Part shown: piece after piece, positions 7,214 to 15,213 of the stretch | How positions within the stretch are numbered: position 1 is the stretch's first letter | Layout: each line of letters starts with the position of its first letter | Source of the DNA: a virus | DNA: 38,352 nt | IMG/VR virus record: IMGVR_UViG_3300009374_000591 | Location: 1 to 38,352 of that record | Direction: 5' to 3' (one strand) | Notes under the pieces: model-generated | Database searches by the model: none | The model's input: the letters and a program-made list of their open reading frames with translations, nothing else | Told to the model about the DNA's origin: nothing | Position numbers and translations under genes: made by a program

Positions 7214-9380
7214 TAAAATTTCACAATTTGGTAGAAGTTTTCAAATTAAAAGTATAGTATGTTTTATGACCAAAAATGGTTTCATTGACCAGATTATTGA
7301 TATATTAGATGAAACTCATTATGATGGCGACGCGCTACAGTGGATTGTAAAGCAATGTAAAAGTTATTTTATTGAATATAAGGCATCCATAACATTAGAT
7401 GCTTTTAAGGTAAAAGTAAATGAAGTTCATAGTGACATTTTGAGAACAACAATAATTGAAACTCTAAAGGAAGTATATCAGCATTTAGAAGCGCCAGATT
7501 TAGAGTTCGTTCAGGATAGAACATTAGATTTTTTCAAAAACCAATCATTGAAAAATGCAATCGTACAGTCAGTTGATATTTTAGAGAGTGGAGAGGATTT
7601 TGAAAAGATTAAAAGGTTGATTGATGAAGCAATGCGCGCTGGAATGGAACGTGATATCGGACACAAATATTTACAAATGATTGATTTGAGATATGAGGAA
7701 ATGGCACGGTCAACTATAGAAACATCATGGGATGTAATTAATGATTTAACACAAGGAGGACTGGGAGCAGGCGAGTTAGGTGTTATCGTTAGTCCCGCTG
7801 GAACAGGAAAAAGTTGGGTGCTCGCGGCAATCGGAGCAGCTGCTGTAAAGAGCGGGAAAACAGTTGTTCATTATACACTTGAATTGAATGAAGCATATGT
7901 TGGACTCCGTTATGATAGTATATTTACTAATATTGCTAATCAGAACTTAAAATATCATAAAGAGGAAGTAAAAGAAAAGATAGAAGATCTTCCAGGCAAA
8001 TTAATCATTAAGTATTATCCAACTAAATCAGCATCAGTACATACAATTTCAGCTCAATTACAGCGCATTAAAATGTTGGAGGGTAATGTCGATTTGGTTA
8101 TAATTGATTATGCTGATATTTTACGAGATGTACAGTCTGCAAAGGAAGTTAGGCATCAATTGGGTAATATCTACGAAGATTTAAGGGGGCTGGCTGGAGA
8201 ATTTGAAGTTCCCACTTGGACCGCATGTTTCCATGGGAATACGATAATTAGTAGCCCAAACGGTAAATTTAAGATTAAAGATATGGTAGGCAAATCCGGA
8301 TTTCCTGTATTTTCGTATGATCACAGTAAAGGTAAAATGGTATGCAAAACTGTTAAATCTGTTTATAAATCCGGTGAAAATAGAGAGTTGTGGAGAGTTG
8401 TGTTGGATAACGACAAGGAAGTTATTACTACCCCAAATCATAAGTTTATGTTAAGAAATGGTAAGTATAGAGAATTGTGGGAACTGGAAGTTGGTGATTC
8501 ACTTATGCCATTTAATAGAAAAATGAAAGATAATAGAAAACAAATTTACTTAAATAATGGTTCATGGCAACCGCAATATAGAATGGTTGGAGAATGGAAA
8601 TATGGTGAAATACCAAAATACCACCAAATACATCACAGAGATATGAATAAATTTAATGATCATTCCGATAATCTTGAATTATTAACTATATCTGAACATT
8701 ATAAAATTCATGGTAGGGAAAGTAAAGAAATATCTGGTAAAGGCAATATTGCGCAAAAGGTGGCTTATAATAATAAGAAAGAAAGAGCTATAGAATTATA
8801 TATCGATAACATGAGCTGGTTTGATTTTAGAAATATTATATTAAATGAAATGAAATATAATGAAGATAACTTATACGGATTATATAAAAAATTAACTGGG
8901 ATCAAAATTTCAAGAGAAGAATATAAAAAATTATATAATCATAAAATAAAATCAATTGAATTTTATGGATATGATGATGTATATAATATGGAAGTGGGAG
9001 ATTTACATAATTATGCACTGGATGCTGGGATAGTCGTAAAAAATTCACAAGCAAACAGATCGAGCTTGGATGAAGACGTTATCGAGGCTCAGAAAATCGC
9101 AGAGAGTTATACAAAAATCATGACGGCTGATTTTGTTATGTCGTTATCAAGAAAAGTAGAAGACAAAATAGCAAATACTGGAAGATTCCATGTTATCAAA
9201 AATCGTTTTGGACCTGACGGCATAACATTTCCAGCAAAGGTAAATGCCAATACAGGTAAAATTGAAATATATGAAAGTACATCAGTTGGGGGAAAAGAAC
9301 AACAACAGAAAATTCAAAATAGGGACAATTTAACAAGAAAAATGTTATCAAGTAGATATACAGATTTGATGGAAAATTAA
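7203..9380 (+). CDS. 41: gp41/DnaB-like replicative helicase precursor with an in-frame intein
   Basis: Hexameric 5'-3' fork helicase. Host-protein residues 1-341 and 615-725 flank an intein. The N-terminal part begins MTINKISQFGRSFQIKS, as in many phage DnaB-type proteins. Walker A is SPAGTGKSW near residue 197, and Walker B is LVIIDYADIL. The intein sits after VPTWTA and before SQANRSSLDEDVI, the conserved motif with the Q and R residues that contact DNA/ATP, so it must splice out for activity. The C-terminal region KNRFGPDGITF matches the DnaB arginine-finger segment. The start ATG 7203 overlaps the exonuclease gene. The mature protein would be about 452 aa, close to T4 gp41. Confidence 0.88.
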   Translation: MTINKISQFGRSFQIKSIVCFMTKNGFIDQIIDILDETHYDGDALQWIVKQCKSYFIEYKASITLDAFKVKVNEVHSDILRTTIIETLKEVYQHLEAPDLEFVQDRTLDFFKNQSLKNAIVQSVDILESGEDFEKIKRLIDEAMRAGMERDIGHKYLQMIDLRYEEMARSTIETSWDVINDLTQGGLGAGELGVIVSPAGTGKSWVLAAIGAAAVKSGKTVVHYTLELNEAYVGLRYDSIFTNIANQNLKYHKEEVKEKIEDLPGKLIIKYYPTKSASVHTISAQLQRIKMLEGNVDLVIIDYADILRDVQSAKEVRHQLGNIYEDLRGLAGEFEVPTWTACFHGNTIISSPNGKFKIKDMVGKSGFPVFSYDHSKGKMVCKTVKSVYKSGENRELWRVVLDNDKEVITTPNHKFMLRNGKYRELWELEVGDSLMPFNRKMKDNRKQIYLNNGSWQPQYRMVGEWKYGEIPKYHQIHHRDMNKFNDHSDNLELLTISEHYKIHGRESKEISGKGNIAQKVAYNNKKERAIELYIDNMSWFDFRNIILNEMKYNEDNLYGLYKKLTGIKISREEYKKLYNHKIKSIEFYGYDDVYNMEVGDLHNYALDAGIVVKNSQANRSSLDEDVIEAQKIAESYTKIMTADFVMSLSRKVEDKIANTGRFHVIKNRFGPDGITFPAKVNANTGKIEIYESTSVGGKEQQQKIQNRDNLTRKMLSSRYTDLMEN
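8226..9044 (+). mobile_element. Helicase intein, 273 aa, with HNH homing endonuclease domain
   Basis: Begins with Cys (CFHGNTIISSPNGKF, block A), has TTPNHKFML (block B, T-x-x-H) and ends VYNMEVGDLHNYALDAG ... VVKN followed by Ser as the +1 residue. The penultimate residue is Lys rather than the usual His. Between the splicing blocks lies YHQIHHRDMNKFNDHSDN and LELLTISEHYKIHG (host-protein residues about 473-505), a clear HNH nuclease motif. The insertion point, in the conserved SQANRSS motif of the helicase, is typical of inteins, which favour sites that cannot be lost. Splicing is inferred, not shown. Confidence 0.87.
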
Positions 9381-9394
9381 ACGAGGAATATATT

Positions 9395-11152
9395 ATGTTA
9401 CAAACAGATTTTAGTAAAGAGATTATGTTATCTCGATATGCATATCCTGGAGAAACGACTTGGGGAGAAATAGTTGAGAGAGTAGCATCTCATGTATCAA
9501 AGGTAGAATTGAACGGTGAGGTTATTAAATGGAAAGATGAATTTTATAATATTATTCAGCCAGGAGACTTTATCCCTGGAGGTCGAATATTATATGGCTC
9601 TGGCCGAAGAAATGGTAGTTTATTGAATTGTTTTGTACTTGGTGTCGATGATAACAGACATTCAATTGCTAAACTATCTTATGATATGTATCTTATATCA
9701 GTTTCTGGAGGCGGTCTAGGAGTAAGTTATTCAAAAATACGACCTAAAGGTGATCCAATTCAAAATATCGATGGTGCAGCACCGGGAGTTATTTCTGAAA
9801 TTAAGAAGATTGATGCGATTGGAGAGCAAGTCAGGAGTGGTGGTGGTCGAAGAACAGCCTTATTAGCATTACTATCTATCGAGCACCCAGATGTTCTGGA
9901 GTTTATTAACGTTAAGACAAATCTAAACGAATTGAATAATCATAATATATCCATTGCTGTTACAAAGAAATTTGTGGGAGCTGTAAAGAAAAATAAGCCG
10001 TGGAAATTCTACTTTGGAAATAAAGAATATAAATTGTGGGAGTTTAAAAGAACAAACCCTGATGGGCGTAGAAAAGAAGAAAATATTATAGTTCCGGGTG
10101 TAACGAGAGAAAAAGCAGAGATTACCGCTAATACATTTTACAAACAGCACTTTGATGATACATTTGAATTCATTAATGAAAAGGAATTAATGGCAAAAGA
10201 TTTATGGCATAGCATTATCTCGAATAATCTTAAATCTGGTGAGCCTGGATTTATATTCATTGATAATATTGAAGAAAATTTCAATGCGAATTATTTTGAG
10301 AGTTTTGTTAGTACAAATCCCTGCGGCGAAATTACCCTTCCCCAATATGGCTCCTGCTGTCTCGGATCAATTAATGTAGCTAATTTCTATAACGAAAAGA
10401 AAAACGATGTAGATTGGTCACGGCTTGCAAAGACAATTCATGTTGCAGTTAGATTTCTTGATAATGTATTAACAGTTAATCATTATCCAATCCCTGAAAC
10501 AAATGATTCAGCAACAAAAAGTAGAAGAATTGGATTAGGAATAATGGGCTTGCATTATCTTTTAATAAAGCTAGGAATGAAATATGGGAAAAAGAAATCG
10601 TTAGAATTTATTGAACGGTTTTTTGCAACAATTAGAAACGAGTCATATGATGCATCTATTGAGCTAGCAAAAGAAAAAGGACCCTTCTCAGAATTTGATA
10701 GAGATGAATTTTTGAGACAACCATTCGTTAAAAGATTACCAACAAGATTAATTCGTAAAATTAAGAAATACGGAATTCGTGGGGCATCCCTAAATACCAT
10801 ACCACCAACAGGGTGCCTAATTCCCTCCACCACAATTCAAACTGATAGCGGTACTCTATCATTAGAACAAATATTTTCTCGTAATAACATAAGCTTACAG
10901 GACTATGAAAAATCATATAATAAATGGTTTATTCCTTTTGACGATATAAAGGTAGAAACAACGGCTGGACTGAAAGGAATTACTAAATTATACATTAATG
11001 GAATAGCCAAAACAAAAAAAATTATTTTAGACAGTGGAGATGAAATTGAGGGAACGGATAATCATAAAGTATTAGTTTTAGATGATGGAAAAGTCACCTG
11101 GAGAAGATTAGATAAATTGAAAAAAAATGACAAAATTTTGACTAAAAAATAA
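9395..11152 (+). CDS. nrdJ: Class II ribonucleotide reductase, N-terminal part fused to a split N-intein
   Basis: Reduces ribonucleotides to deoxyribonucleotides; class II uses adenosylcobalamin, so host B12 would be needed. Residues 1-473 are the enzyme: FIPGGRILYGSG, then NCFVLGVDD (first redox Cys, about 79), SVSGGGLGVSYSKIRP, NPCGEI (catalytic Cys and Glu, about 308-313) and SCCLGSINV. No ATP-cone is visible. From residue 474 the chain becomes an intein N-half and stops, so this gene cannot make a full enzyme alone; the rest is at 11390-11986. A GAGGA ribosome site precedes ATG 9395. No nrdB-like gene lies in the window, which favours class II over class I. Confidence 0.85.
   Translation: MLQTDFSKEIMLSRYAYPGETTWGEIVERVASHVSKVELNGEVIKWKDEFYNIIQPGDFIPGGRILYGSGRRNGSLLNCFVLGVDDNRHSIAKLSYDMYLISVSGGGLGVSYSKIRPKGDPIQNIDGAAPGVISEIKKIDAIGEQVRSGGGRRTALLALLSIEHPDVLEFINVKTNLNELNNHNISIAVTKKFVGAVKKNKPWKFYFGNKEYKLWEFKRTNPDGRRKEENIIVPGVTREKAEITANTFYKQHFDDTFEFINEKELMAKDLWHSIISNNLKSGEPGFIFIDNIEENFNANYFESFVSTNPCGEITLPQYGSCCLGSINVANFYNEKKNDVDWSRLAKTIHVAVRFLDNVLTVNHYPIPETNDSATKSRRIGLGIMGLHYLLIKLGMKYGKKKSLEFIERFFATIRNESYDASIELAKEKGPFSEFDRDEFLRQPFVKRLPTRLIRKIKKYGIRGASLNTIPPTGCLIPSTTIQTDSGTLSLEQIFSRNNISLQDYEKSYNKWFIPFDDIKVETTAGLKGITKLYINGIAKTKKIILDSGDEIEGTDNHKVLVLDDGKVTWRRLDKLKKNDKILTKK
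10814..11149 (+). mobile_element. N-half of a split intein in the reductase, 112 aa
   Basis: Starts at CLIPSTTIQTDSGTLSLEQI directly after the conserved PPTG of the reductase, with Cys as residue 1 (block A). The splicing motif EGTDNHKVLVLDDG (block B, T-x-x-H) follows near residue 90, and the chain ends DKILTKK with a stop. The matching C-half is encoded at 11390-11521 in another gene. This is the arrangement described as fractured genes with split inteins (NrdJ, gp41, IMPDH and others from environmental phage data; Dassa and colleagues). Confidence 0.88.
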
Positions 11153-11388
11153 TTTTTCTTATATTTATTGGGGACTTTTGGCACGCTAATCCTAATAAAT
11201 ATAATAGCGATGATATACATCCAATTATCCATGAAACATCAAAAGATATATGGAATAGGGATGAAAAAAGAATACATCAAATACAATCACAAGCTGATAT
11301 TTCAGACATATTAATAATATGGCAAGCTGATATAGAAAATAATAAAGAACAGGTTTTACAAAAATGTTTAGAATATTTAGGAGAATGA
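11149..11388 (+). pseudogene. C-terminal remnant of a Vsr-like homing endonuclease between the intein halves
   Basis: The frame starting at 11149 (11170 onward is the clear part) has no ATG start but reads GDFWHANPNKYNSDD, then IHQIQSQADISDILIIWQAD and ends CLEYLGE-stop. The same GD(F/Y)WHANPNKY signature is in the intact homing endonuclease at 31323-32273 (GDYWHANPNKYPDE). The zinc-finger, NUMOD and first catalytic parts are missing. The frame differs from both intein halves. Endonucleases of this Vsr-like family are known to sit between split-intein halves, so this is best read as a decayed free-standing endonuclease. Confidence 0.75.
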
Positions 11389-11389
11389 T

Positions 11390-11521
11390 ATGAATATAGA
11401 TTTATCACAATATAATGTGAGCGAAGTAAACGATATACAAACTACCGAAAAATTTACGGTAGATATTGAGGTAGAAGATAACCATCAATATATTTTGGAA
11501 AATGGGATAGTATCTCATAAT
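11390..11521 (+). mobile_element. C-half of the reductase split intein, 44 aa
   Basis: Encodes a start Met, a short lead, then KFTVDIEVEDNHQYILENG and VSHN. The block F His (NHQY), penultimate His and terminal Asn needed for branch resolution are all present. The N-half lies 241 bases upstream, ending at 11149. Confidence 0.88.
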
Positions 11522-11986
11522 ACAACAAGCATGATTGTGGGAACATCGTCGGGTATTGAGCCGATATTCGCTCCAGTATATCGTAGAAAATATAGGAAGG
11601 AAAATACAACTCACGAGGAAATAGTAATGGATCCACTATTTGCAGAATACGTTGCATCTGGAAGAGGTTATAAATCTATCGTCGGTGCATATGATGTTTC
11701 ACCAGAAGAACATTTAGCAGTCCAAATGGCAGCACAGGAGTACGTGGATAATAGCATTTCAAAAACAATTAATCTTCCAAAAGAATTTACATCAGGGGAA
11801 TTAGAAGATTTGTTACTAGATTACGCGGATCATCTGAAAGGTGTAACAGTATATCAGGAAGAGAGCCGTGGGGAGGAACCCTTACAGCGGATTGACATAA
11901 CAGAATTTGATGGGAAAGAATTCATGGAAATAGCAAATAAATATGTTGTAAATATTGAATGTGAAGGTGGAAGTTGTGAAATTTAA
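11390..11986 (+). CDS. nrdJ: Split C-intein fused to the C-terminal part of class II ribonucleotide reductase
   Basis: Residues 1-44 are the intein C-half, ending with block F/G (IEVEDNHQYILENG, then VSHN). From residue 45 the enzyme resumes with TTSMIVGTSSGIEPIFAP, the direct continuation of PPTG in the gene upstream; together they give a ~627-aa reductase after trans-splicing with Thr as the +1 residue. The C-terminus IECEGGSCEI carries a Cys pair suited to re-reduction of the active site. AGGAG lies about 6 nt before ATG 11390, so the half is translated on its own. Both halves look intact. Confidence 0.86.
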   Translation: MNIDLSQYNVSEVNDIQTTEKFTVDIEVEDNHQYILENGIVSHNTTSMIVGTSSGIEPIFAPVYRRKYRKENTTHEEIVMDPLFAEYVASGRGYKSIVGAYDVSPEEHLAVQMAAQEYVDNSISKTINLPKEFTSGELEDLLLDYADHLKGVTVYQEESRGEEPLQRIDITEFDGKEFMEIANKYVVNIECEGGSCEI

Positions 11987-12047
11987 GTTGTTTCATATAG
12001 AAAAACGTTTGTATATTATAGTTGATAAGTAATGAAGGTTATGAAAA

Positions 12048-13751
12048 TTGTACCAGAATATTTACTGTAGAAGAAATAAGGGATTTATTGATGTCCATCT
12101 TTGGGATGATCAAACTGGTTATTCTAATTTTGCTATCAAAAACTATGCTTATATTAAGTCTCCTACGGGAGTCTATAGATCCTTATATGGCGATAAACTG
12201 AAAAAAACAACTTATTGGACATTAGAAGATAACGAAGACGGCCTTGTATTTGAAAGTGATGTCAACCCAGAGACTAAAATTTTGATTGATAAATATAGCA
12301 ATTCAGATGATATATCTATTGGCCATCGAGAAATGTTTTTTGATATTGAAGTGGATTCTTCTGATGGATTTCCTGAATGGAAACATGCTGATAAAGAAAT
12401 TACGTCAATTGCACTTTACGATAAAGTAATGAATCAATATTGTGTTTTTGTCAAATCATATGAGATGAAAGGTTATGTAAGGGATAATGTTGAAGTAGAA
12501 GTATTTGAAAGCGAGGTTGAATTACTGCAAAGGTTTTACCAGAAATATTTAGAAATTAATCCCACAATTTTGTCTGGATGGAATGCAGACGGGTTTGATA
12601 TTCCATATTTATATAATAGAACTATATCAGTTTTGGGATATGAAATAGCCAATTCGTTATCTCCTATAGGAACTGTAATATACAATGAAAGATTAAGTAA
12701 ATACAAAATTGCTGGTGTGTCAATGTTAGATTATTTAGCGCTATATAAACGATTTACTTTTAGGCAACAATCTTCATATAGGTTAGATTATATAGGAGAA
12801 GTTGAAGTAGGAGCAAAGAAAGTTAGTTTTGAGGGTAGTTTAAATGATTTATATGAAAATGATATAGAAAAATTTGTAGAGTATAATTTAAGAGATGTTG
12901 AGATATTAGTTAAATTAGATGAAAAATTAGACTTTATTAATTTAGCCAGGGGTGTATGCCATTTAGGTCACGTTCCATATGATGATGTATTTTTTCCAAG
13001 CAGGTATATTGAAGGTGCAATGCTTGTTTATATGAAAAAACTTGGCGTTATTGCTCCTAACAAAAAACTTCGCAATATAAATTTTGATAACGATGATTAC
13101 AAGAAATATACTGGGGCATTCGTTAAAGAACCGTCTTTAGGAAAGCATGATTGGGTATATGATTTAGACTTAACATCAATGTACCCATCGATTATTATGT
13201 CATTAAATATTTCACCCGAAACTAAGGCAGGGAAAATAGAAAATTGGGATGCTGAAAAATTTCTTAACGAAAACAGTGAAAAGGAATATACATTTAAGTA
13301 TGCTAACGGAAATCTTGAAACGTATACTAAAGCAGTTTTAATTGATATGCTCAAGAAAGATATTTCAATTGCAGCGAATGGTGTTATTTATAGGAAAGAT
13401 AAGCGGGGCTTAATTCCCTCAATTTTAGAAACATGGTTTGATCAGCGCAAGGAATACAGGCAACTAGCAAAAAAATATGCTGAAGAAAAGAATGATAGTA
13501 AATTTGAATATTTTAACAGAAGACAATATATTCAAAAAGTTATGCTTAATACAGTATATGGAACCTTAGGACTTCCCATTTTCAGATTTTACGATAGGGA
13601 TAACGCTGAAGGGATTACTACAACAGGTCAGCAGTTAATTATGTTCTCACAGAAAATGACTAATTACTTTTATAATAAAGAGTTAAGGGGGGGCTCTAGT
13701 GTCGATGTTATCCATAATCAAGAAGATTATGTATTATACATCGACACGTGA
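12048..13751 (+). CDS. 43: Family B DNA polymerase (gp43-like), N-terminal part ending inside motif C
   Basis: Replicative polymerase with proofreading. Exo I is FFDIEVDS (about residues 97-104), Exo II LSGWNADGFDIPYLYNR, Exo III YNLRDVEIL. Motif A is YDLDLTSMYPSII (about 371-383) and motif B QKVMLNTVYGTLG (about 496-508). The frame stops right after YVLYIDT, which should continue as DS (YxDTDS, motif C). The DS and the thumb are encoded in the next frame at 13699-14601. A 7-nt insertion (13749-13755) causes the break. The start is TTG 12048: an in-frame TGA lies just upstream and AAGG is about 9 nt away. Alone this product lacks the second motif-C aspartate and should be inactive. Confidence 0.85.
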   Translation: MYQNIYCRRNKGFIDVHLWDDQTGYSNFAIKNYAYIKSPTGVYRSLYGDKLKKTTYWTLEDNEDGLVFESDVNPETKILIDKYSNSDDISIGHREMFFDIEVDSSDGFPEWKHADKEITSIALYDKVMNQYCVFVKSYEMKGYVRDNVEVEVFESEVELLQRFYQKYLEINPTILSGWNADGFDIPYLYNRTISVLGYEIANSLSPIGTVIYNERLSKYKIAGVSMLDYLALYKRFTFRQQSSYRLDYIGEVEVGAKKVSFEGSLNDLYENDIEKFVEYNLRDVEILVKLDEKLDFINLARGVCHLGHVPYDDVFFPSRYIEGAMLVYMKKLGVIAPNKKLRNINFDNDDYKKYTGAFVKEPSLGKHDWVYDLDLTSMYPSIIMSLNISPETKAGKIENWDAEKFLNENSEKEYTFKYANGNLETYTKAVLIDMLKKDISIAANGVIYRKDKRGLIPSILETWFDQRKEYRQLAKKYAEEKNDSKFEYFNRRQYIQKVMLNTVYGTLGLPIFRFYDRDNAEGITTTGQQLIMFSQKMTNYFYNKELRGGSSVDVIHNQEDYVLYIDT

Positions 13752-14601
13752 AGCGGATTCACTATTTGTTTCTGCATTACCACTAGTGAAACATAGATTT
13801 CCTGATATTAATTTAGACAATGATAAAGATATCACTAAAAGAGTTCTTGACATCACAGCTGAAGTTCAAGATTTTTTAAATAGTTCATATGACTATTATG
13901 CTCAGCGATTTTTGCATATTAACGGAAAGCATAGATTTAATATTAAACAGGAAGTGGTTTCTAAAAGTATATTTCTACTTGCCAAAAAAAGATATGGTCA
14001 GTGGATTATAAATGATAATGGTCATAAGTGTGATAAATTAGATATTAAGGGGTTAGATATTATCAGAAGCACAACACCACCGGCATTTCAGGTTATAATG
14101 AAACGAATATTAAAAGATATTTTGGTGGGTATAGATAAACAGGAGATCGATAAAGACATTTCTAAGTTTAAGAAAAGTATTAGAGATGTTCCTATTAATG
14201 ATATAGTAAATGTAACTGGTGTAAAGGGCCTTGAAAAATATTCAATAAAGGGGAATAATGAGTTTACTTCCTTGAAAAGGGGCGCACCTATTCATGTAAA
14301 GGCTGCAATTCGGTATAATGATTTATTGAAGTATTTTAAAGTAGCTAATAGGCATGAAAGTATTAGAAATAAGGACAAGATTAAGTGGGTATATTTGAAA
14401 CAAAACCCGCTTAACATAGACGCAATAGCGTTTACGGGGTATAACGACCCAAAGGAAATTATAGATTTCATTGGTGAATATATTGATTACTCAAAAATAT
14501 TCGCGAGGGGATTAGAAAGAAAAGTTAAAACGTTTTACGATGCTCTTGGCTGGCAATCTATGGTGGATAGTCATACAAGCATTGAAAGATTTTTTGGCTA
14601 A
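13699..14601 (+). CDS. 43: Family B DNA polymerase (gp43-like), C-terminal palm and thumb part
   Basis: From base 13756 the frame encodes DSLFVSALPLV (rest of motif C), then the thumb region including GKHRFNIKQEVVSKSIF, KKRYGQWI and GLDIIRSTTPP, which match the T4 gp43 KKxY region. The last residues SIERFFG resemble the clamp-binding C-terminal peptide of T4/RB69 polymerase. A long AAGGGGGGG (13685-13693) precedes GTG 13699 and ATG 13705, so independent initiation is possible; the first ~19 residues would then be read from sequence that codes polymerase in another frame. Alternatives are a recoded single polymerase, a true two-subunit enzyme, or a mutation/sequencing error. Confidence 0.8.
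   Translation: MSMLSIIKKIMYYTSTREADSLFVSALPLVKHRFPDINLDNDKDITKRVLDITAEVQDFLNSSYDYYAQRFLHINGKHRFNIKQEVVSKSIFLLAKKRYGQWIINDNGHKCDKLDIKGLDIIRSTTPPAFQVIMKRILKDILVGIDKQEIDKDISKFKKSIRDVPINDIVNVTGVKGLEKYSIKGNNEFTSLKRGAPIHVKAAIRYNDLLKYFKVANRHESIRNKDKIKWVYLKQNPLNIDAIAFTGYNDPKEIIDFIGEYIDYSKIFARGLERKVKTFYDALGWQSMVDSHTSIERFFG
13749..13755 (+). other. 7-nt frame-breaking insertion in polymerase motif C
   Basis: Reading is GAC ACG TGA A GCG GAT TCA. Removing TGAAGCG restores GAC ACG GAT TCA, that is D-T-D-S, the universal family B motif C. The insertion also makes a small inverted repeat GTGAA-gcgga-TTCAC (13748-13762) that includes the stop. Confidence 0.8.
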
Positions 14602-14622
14602 TTAACATAGGAGAAGTAGAAA

Positions 14623-15213
14623 ATGATAATTAGAAAGCAATATAAAACAGAGGGAGCTCATATAGTTAGAAATTGTAGTTCCGATCGATGTAAATATTCG
14701 ATTCATGGTCATAGCAGCATAATCGAGGTATTTCTAACATCAAATAAATTAGATAATGGTCAAATGATTTATGATTTTGGATTAATGAAAGGAACAATCA
14801 AAGATTTTATTGATAGTTTTGATCATTCAATTTCCATTTGGAGTAAAGATCATATTCAATATAAAAAAGCAATGAGAGACCAAAGCGCGCGCTGGGTCGA
14901 AATGCCAATGTCCCCGAGTGCTGAGGTGTATTCATTGATGTTCTTATTCGTCATTGATAAGATTTTGAAAAATACTAAATTTAATAACGGTGAGGGTAAA
15001 GTAAAAGTATCATCTGTTCGATATCACGAAACGGCGACAGGGTATGCAGAAGCTTTTCAAAAAGATTTAAAATGGTTTAAATATGACTTACAGGATATTA
15101 AATTTAGCTCCGAGATTAGAAAGGAGTGGGGCAATCTAAAAATGTGGGATGAGCTTATTTCAAAAAAGAAGTGGGAAAATCCTGCAGTCAGACAGCAAAT
15201 AAAGGCGAAATAA
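14623..15213 (+). CDS. queD: QueD: 6-carboxytetrahydropterin synthase
   Basis: Second step of 7-deazaguanine synthesis: dihydroneopterin triphosphate to 6-carboxytetrahydropterin. Zinc ligands are visible as TEGAH near residue 13 and IHGHSS near 28; the catalytic Cys fits RCKYSIHGH, the catalytic His fits FDHSIS, and the Glu fits YHETATGYAE. At 196 aa it is longer than the usual 120-140 aa because of an insert before the Glu motif and a basic C-terminal extension of about 40 residues. A GGAG site precedes ATG 14623 and queE follows immediately. Assignment is firm from the motifs and from neighbours folE, queE and queC. Confidence 0.88.
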   Translation: MIIRKQYKTEGAHIVRNCSSDRCKYSIHGHSSIIEVFLTSNKLDNGQMIYDFGLMKGTIKDFIDSFDHSISIWSKDHIQYKKAMRDQSARWVEMPMSPSAEVYSLMFLFVIDKILKNTKFNNGEGKVKVSSVRYHETATGYAEAFQKDLKWFKYDLQDIKFSSEIRKEWGNLKMWDELISKKKWENPAVRQQIKAK

